DNA of 64,000 nt from Glycomyces amatae. GTDB lineage: Bacteria; Actinomycetota; Actinomycetes; Mycobacteriales; Micromonosporaceae. Positions 61,760-64,000 of this stretch are shown one piece after another. The DNA lies in the NCBI RefSeq assembly GCF_020991375.1, contig NZ_JAJLQZ010000005.1, positions 62,001 through 126,000 on the forward strand. The letters are read 5' to 3'. The notes beneath the pieces were generated by a model that had not been told where the DNA came from, made no database searches, and saw nothing but the letters and a program-made list of their open reading frames with translations. The position numbers and the translations under genes are program-made. Position 1 is the stretch's first letter. Every line of letters starts with the position of its first letter.

Positions 61760-62446
61760 GTGAACGACGCCATCCTGCTCTTCGACTACGACGGCACGGT
61801 GCGGCTCGGCTCCGAGCACGCCGCCCACTACGCGCGCCAGGTCGCAGCCCATCTCGAACCCGAGGACGAGCGCGCGTTCCTGAGCGCCCACGCCGCCTTC
61901 GTCGCCGGCAAGCCCACCACCGCCTCCACCTTCGACGCCTACGACGCCGACAACGCCGTGCGCCGCCTCGCGGGCGAGTTCGGCGTCGCCGAGGCCCACC
62001 GCCACGACGCCTACATCGAGACCCGCCGGCTCATGGCCGACGGCAAGTTCGAGATCTGGGCCCCCAAGGGCCTGCGCGAGTTCGTCTGGAGCCTGCCCCG
62101 CTCGGTCGAGACCGCGCTCGTCACCAACGCCCCCCACGCGACCCTGGAGCCGGCACTGGAGCGCCTCGAACTCGACGGCCTGTTCGACCACGTGATCGGC
62201 GACGCCGGCAAGCCCGAAGGGCTCGACGCGATCATCGACGAGCTCCTCGAGGAGCGCCCGCCCTCGGCCCTGCTGAGCATCGGCGACATCCCCCGCAACG
62301 ACCTCGTGCCCGCCGCCGACCGCGGCTGCGCCACCGCCTACATCGACCATTACGGGCGGCCCTGGCCGCGCGCCACCGCCTCCGGCGCCACGCTCGAGGA
62401 GCTCTACCCGTTCATCCACCGGTGGGTGACCGAACAGACCGCTTGA
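61760..62446 (+). CDS. HAD-family hydrolase
   Basis: 228 residues. Motif I FDYDGTV with the nucleophilic aspartate near residue 8, a helical cap (about 15-110), motif II ALVTNAPHA, motif III GDAGKPEG, motif IV SIGDIPRNDL. It is a phosphatase or related phosphotransferase; substrate unknown. GTG at 61760 is used, with TAGCGT (61746-61751) 8 nt before it; the in-frame ATG at 61724 has no ribosome binding site and precedes that hexamer. Confidence 0.88.
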   Translation: MNDAILLFDYDGTVRLGSEHAAHYARQVAAHLEPEDERAFLSAHAAFVAGKPTTASTFDAYDADNAVRRLAGEFGVAEAHRHDAYIETRRLMADGKFEIWAPKGLREFVWSLPRSVETALVTNAPHATLEPALERLELDGLFDHVIGDAGKPEGLDAIIDELLEERPPSALLSIGDIPRNDLVPAADRGCATAYIDHYGRPWPRATASGATLEELYPFIHRWVTEQTA

Positions 62447-62513
62447 GCCTGCGCAGCGCGGGGGCCCGCTACGTGGACCCAGAGTGTCGCACCCGGCGCC
62501 TATGCTGGGGGAG

Positions 62514-62546
62514 CGCCCTGAGCCGACCGATCCCCGGCTCAGGGCG
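62514..62546. terminator. Bidirectional terminator between HAD and MOSC genes
   Basis: A 12-bp perfect stem (62514-62525 with 62535-62546), 9-nt loop, between convergent genes. Confidence 0.8.
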
Positions 62547-62554
62547 TCCTGCGC

Positions 62555-63256
62555 TCAGCCCGCGACCGGGTCGCCCACCGCGATCCGCGCGGCCCCGCCG
62601 GTCCGCACGTAGATCCCGAAGAGGTTGCCCAGCTCCTTGACGATGTGCTTGTGCAGGTCCTTGTCGCGCACGTTCGACCCGTCCGGGGTCCAGCTCGGCA
62701 GGACGCACCGCTCGCACGCCATGTCCACGGTGAACCCGTGGCCGCCCAACCGGATCGGGGTACCAGGCGCCAGCGCGGCCTCCGCGTAGGGCTCCAGGTC
62801 GGCCTCGACGAGCACGTTTGGGCGGAACCGCTCCACCGCGACCTCGCCGCCCCGCTCCTCGCCCAGGCGGCGCACGCTCGCCGCGAACACCACGAGCATC
62901 CGGCCGTGGTCCCGGACCGGGCGCACCGCCGCGCCCCGCTCGGCGTCGATGGTCTCGGCCAGGCGCGCGGGCAGCTCCGGGTCGTCCAGGGCCCACGCGG
63001 CCCCGCCCGGCTCGTACAGCACCGGGTCGCCCGAGACGGCGTCGGCGCAGCCGCACTGCGCCGGCCAGGCCGCCTCCCACCCCATCAGCCTCGGGTGGCT
63101 GCCGCCCCAGATCGCCTTGTCGGTGCCCGGCTCGACCAGTCCGAACACGCGGTCGCCGGCCATCCCGTCGGCGTCGACCACCGCGGAGCGGAGCGCCTCG
63201 CCCCGCATGCCCTTCACCGGGTACCGCCACAACTGCTTGATCTCGCCTGTGAACAC
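62555..63256 (-). CDS. MOSC domain protein
   Basis: A 233-residue beta-barrel MOSC protein of the type related to the C-terminal domain of molybdenum cofactor sulfurase. It has LWRYPVKGMRGE at the N terminus, an RFRPNVLVEAD segment, and CERCVLPSWTPDG with the conserved cysteine. It may handle sulfur transfer or a molybdenum enzyme; no molybdenum gene is near. GTG at 63256 has TACATT (63268-63263) 6 nt upstream. Confidence 0.9.
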   Translation of the reverse strand: MFTGEIKQLWRYPVKGMRGEALRSAVVDADGMAGDRVFGLVEPGTDKAIWGGSHPRLMGWEAAWPAQCGCADAVSGDPVLYEPGGAAWALDDPELPARLAETIDAERGAAVRPVRDHGRMLVVFAASVRRLGEERGGEVAVERFRPNVLVEADLEPYAEAALAPGTPIRLGGHGFTVDMACERCVLPSWTPDGSNVRDKDLHKHIVKELGNLFGIYVRTGGAARIAVGDPVAG

Positions 63257-63273
63257 GCTGCCAATGTACCGGC

Positions 63274-63354
63274 CTCACGTTTCGGCGGCGATCCGCCGCC
63301 GGGCGCGGAATGGCCGCCCCGCGGCCGGCCGCATAGACCCAGCTCACGTTTCGG
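63274..63354 (+). repeat. Pair of 12-bp direct repeats upstream of glnA
   Basis: CTCACGTTTCGG occurs at 63274-63285 and 63343-63354, 69 bp apart, in the intergenic region upstream of the glutamine synthetase. Possibly regulatory; it does not clearly match a GlnR box. Confidence 0.35.
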
Positions 63355-63429
63355 GGCAGGTTCGCCCTGGTTAACGTCGGGGACACAAACAGGTGAGACA
63401 ATTGCCGCCCCAGGACAGAGGAGGACACC

Positions 63430-64000
63430 ATGGAACGGCAGAAGGAGTTCGTGCTCCGCACGCTCGAAGAGCGCGACATCCGGTTCGTCCGGCTCTGGTT
63501 CACCGACGTTCTCGGCACGCTCAAGTCCGTGAGCGTGGCCCCCGCCGAGCTCGAGTCCGCGTTCGAGGAGGGCATCGGCTTCGACGGCTCCGCCATCGAG
63601 GGCTTCGCGCGCGTCTACGAGTCCGACATGGTCGCCATGCCCGACCCGACCACGTTCCAGGTCTTCCCGTTCGAAGGCCGCGGCATCGGCGAGTCCGCCC
63701 GCATGTTCTGCGACATCCTCACCCCCGAGGGCGCCCCCTCCTGGGCCGACCCGCGCCACGTCCTGCGCCGGGCCCTCTCCAAGGCCGCCGACCGCGGCTT
63801 CACGTTCTACGTGCACCCCGAGATCGAGTTCTTCCTGCTCGCCGACATCGACCCCGAGGGCCGCACCAAGCCGGTCCCCGTCGACGACGGCGGCTACTTC
63901 GACCACACCACGCACTCCACGGCCCGCGACTTCCGCCGCCAGGCGATCCTCGCCCTCGAGCGCGTCGGCATCTCCGTCGAGTACTCCCACCACGAGGTCG
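63430..64000 (+). CDS. glnA: Glutamine synthetase type I (GlnA2-like), N-terminal part
   Basis: The first 190 residues of glutamine synthetase, which condenses glutamate and ammonia using ATP. The N-terminal beta-grasp domain begins MERQKEFVLRTLEERDIRFV, then WFTDVLGTLKSVSVAP and GFDGSAIEGF. The catalytic domain starts with the CDILTPEGAPSWADPR segment and the metal-binding HPEIEFFL. The sequence resembles mycobacterial GlnA2 rather than the major GlnA1. The gene runs off the window. GAGGAGG precedes the ATG. Confidence 0.95.
   Translation, partial: MERQKEFVLRTLEERDIRFVRLWFTDVLGTLKSVSVAPAELESAFEEGIGFDGSAIEGFARVYESDMVAMPDPTTFQVFPFEGRGIGESARMFCDILTPEGAPSWADPRHVLRRALSKAADRGFTFYVHPEIEFFLLADIDPEGRTKPVPVDDGGYFDHTTHSTARDFRRQAILALERVGISVEYSHHEV

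Overview
The window is about 70% GC or higher, with GC-rich third codon positions, many GTG starts and few AT-rich patches. It carries a conservon-type kinase with a Roadblock partner, a DUF349 protein, a ctaC-ctaF pair, a GlnA2-like glutamine synthetase and an actinobacterial-type RNase P RNA. All of this points to a chromosomal segment of an actinomycete. Glycomycetales or Micromonosporales would fit, but the genus cannot be fixed from the sequence alone.

Layout. 1-1269: end of ilvC and a HicAB toxin-antitoxin pair. 1411-8931 (minus): a branched-chain amino-acid-type ABC transporter (livK-livH-fused livMG-livF) running into a sensor kinase and Roadblock protein that look like a conservon without its last two genes. 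9294-12969: miaB, a VapBC pair, a methyltransferase and a DUF1707 membrane protein. 13041-17669 (minus): a heterodimeric ABC exporter and a tyrosine phosphatase. 17855-24602: a 66-bp tandem repeat, the DUF349 gene, miaA, an aldo/keto reductase, an MscS channel, a TPR/WG-repeat protein and a DUF3043 protein. 24654-30418: murA, nadA, glycerate kinase, erpA and a decayed PfkB-type kinase.

30620-54028 looks like an accessory block inserted into an otherwise conserved housekeeping neighbourhood (erpA/kinase on one side, cysteine desulfurase/ctaC/ctaF on the other). It holds a complete peptide ABC importer (dppABCDF). It also holds an unrecognised four-helix membrane protein with its own consensus promoter and operator, and a decayed zone of transposase fragments and pseudogenes (38.4-45.7 kb) mixed with small regulator/oxidoreductase pairs. 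Beyond these lie a 1428-residue LRR-Roc-COR (Roco) GTPase with 27 near-identical repeats, a translationally coupled Vat-like acetyltransferase and Vgb-like lyase pair (predicted streptogramin A and B resistance), and a superoxide dismutase.

54192-64000 is housekeeping again: cysteine desulfurase, ctaC, ctaF, a NUDIX hydrolase, the RNase P RNA gene rnpB (minus), a TauE/SafE permease, nadE, panB, a HAD phosphatase, a MOSC protein and the start of glutamine synthetase. NAD synthesis is represented twice (nadA, nadE), Fe-S assembly twice (erpA, desulfurase) and tRNA A37 modification twice (miaA, miaB).

A feature shared across the window is a -10-like hexamer (TANNNT) 6-8 nt upstream of the start codon, usually without a Shine-Dalgarno sequence. 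It appears before at least a dozen genes and suggests a large leaderless class; it also settles several start codons.
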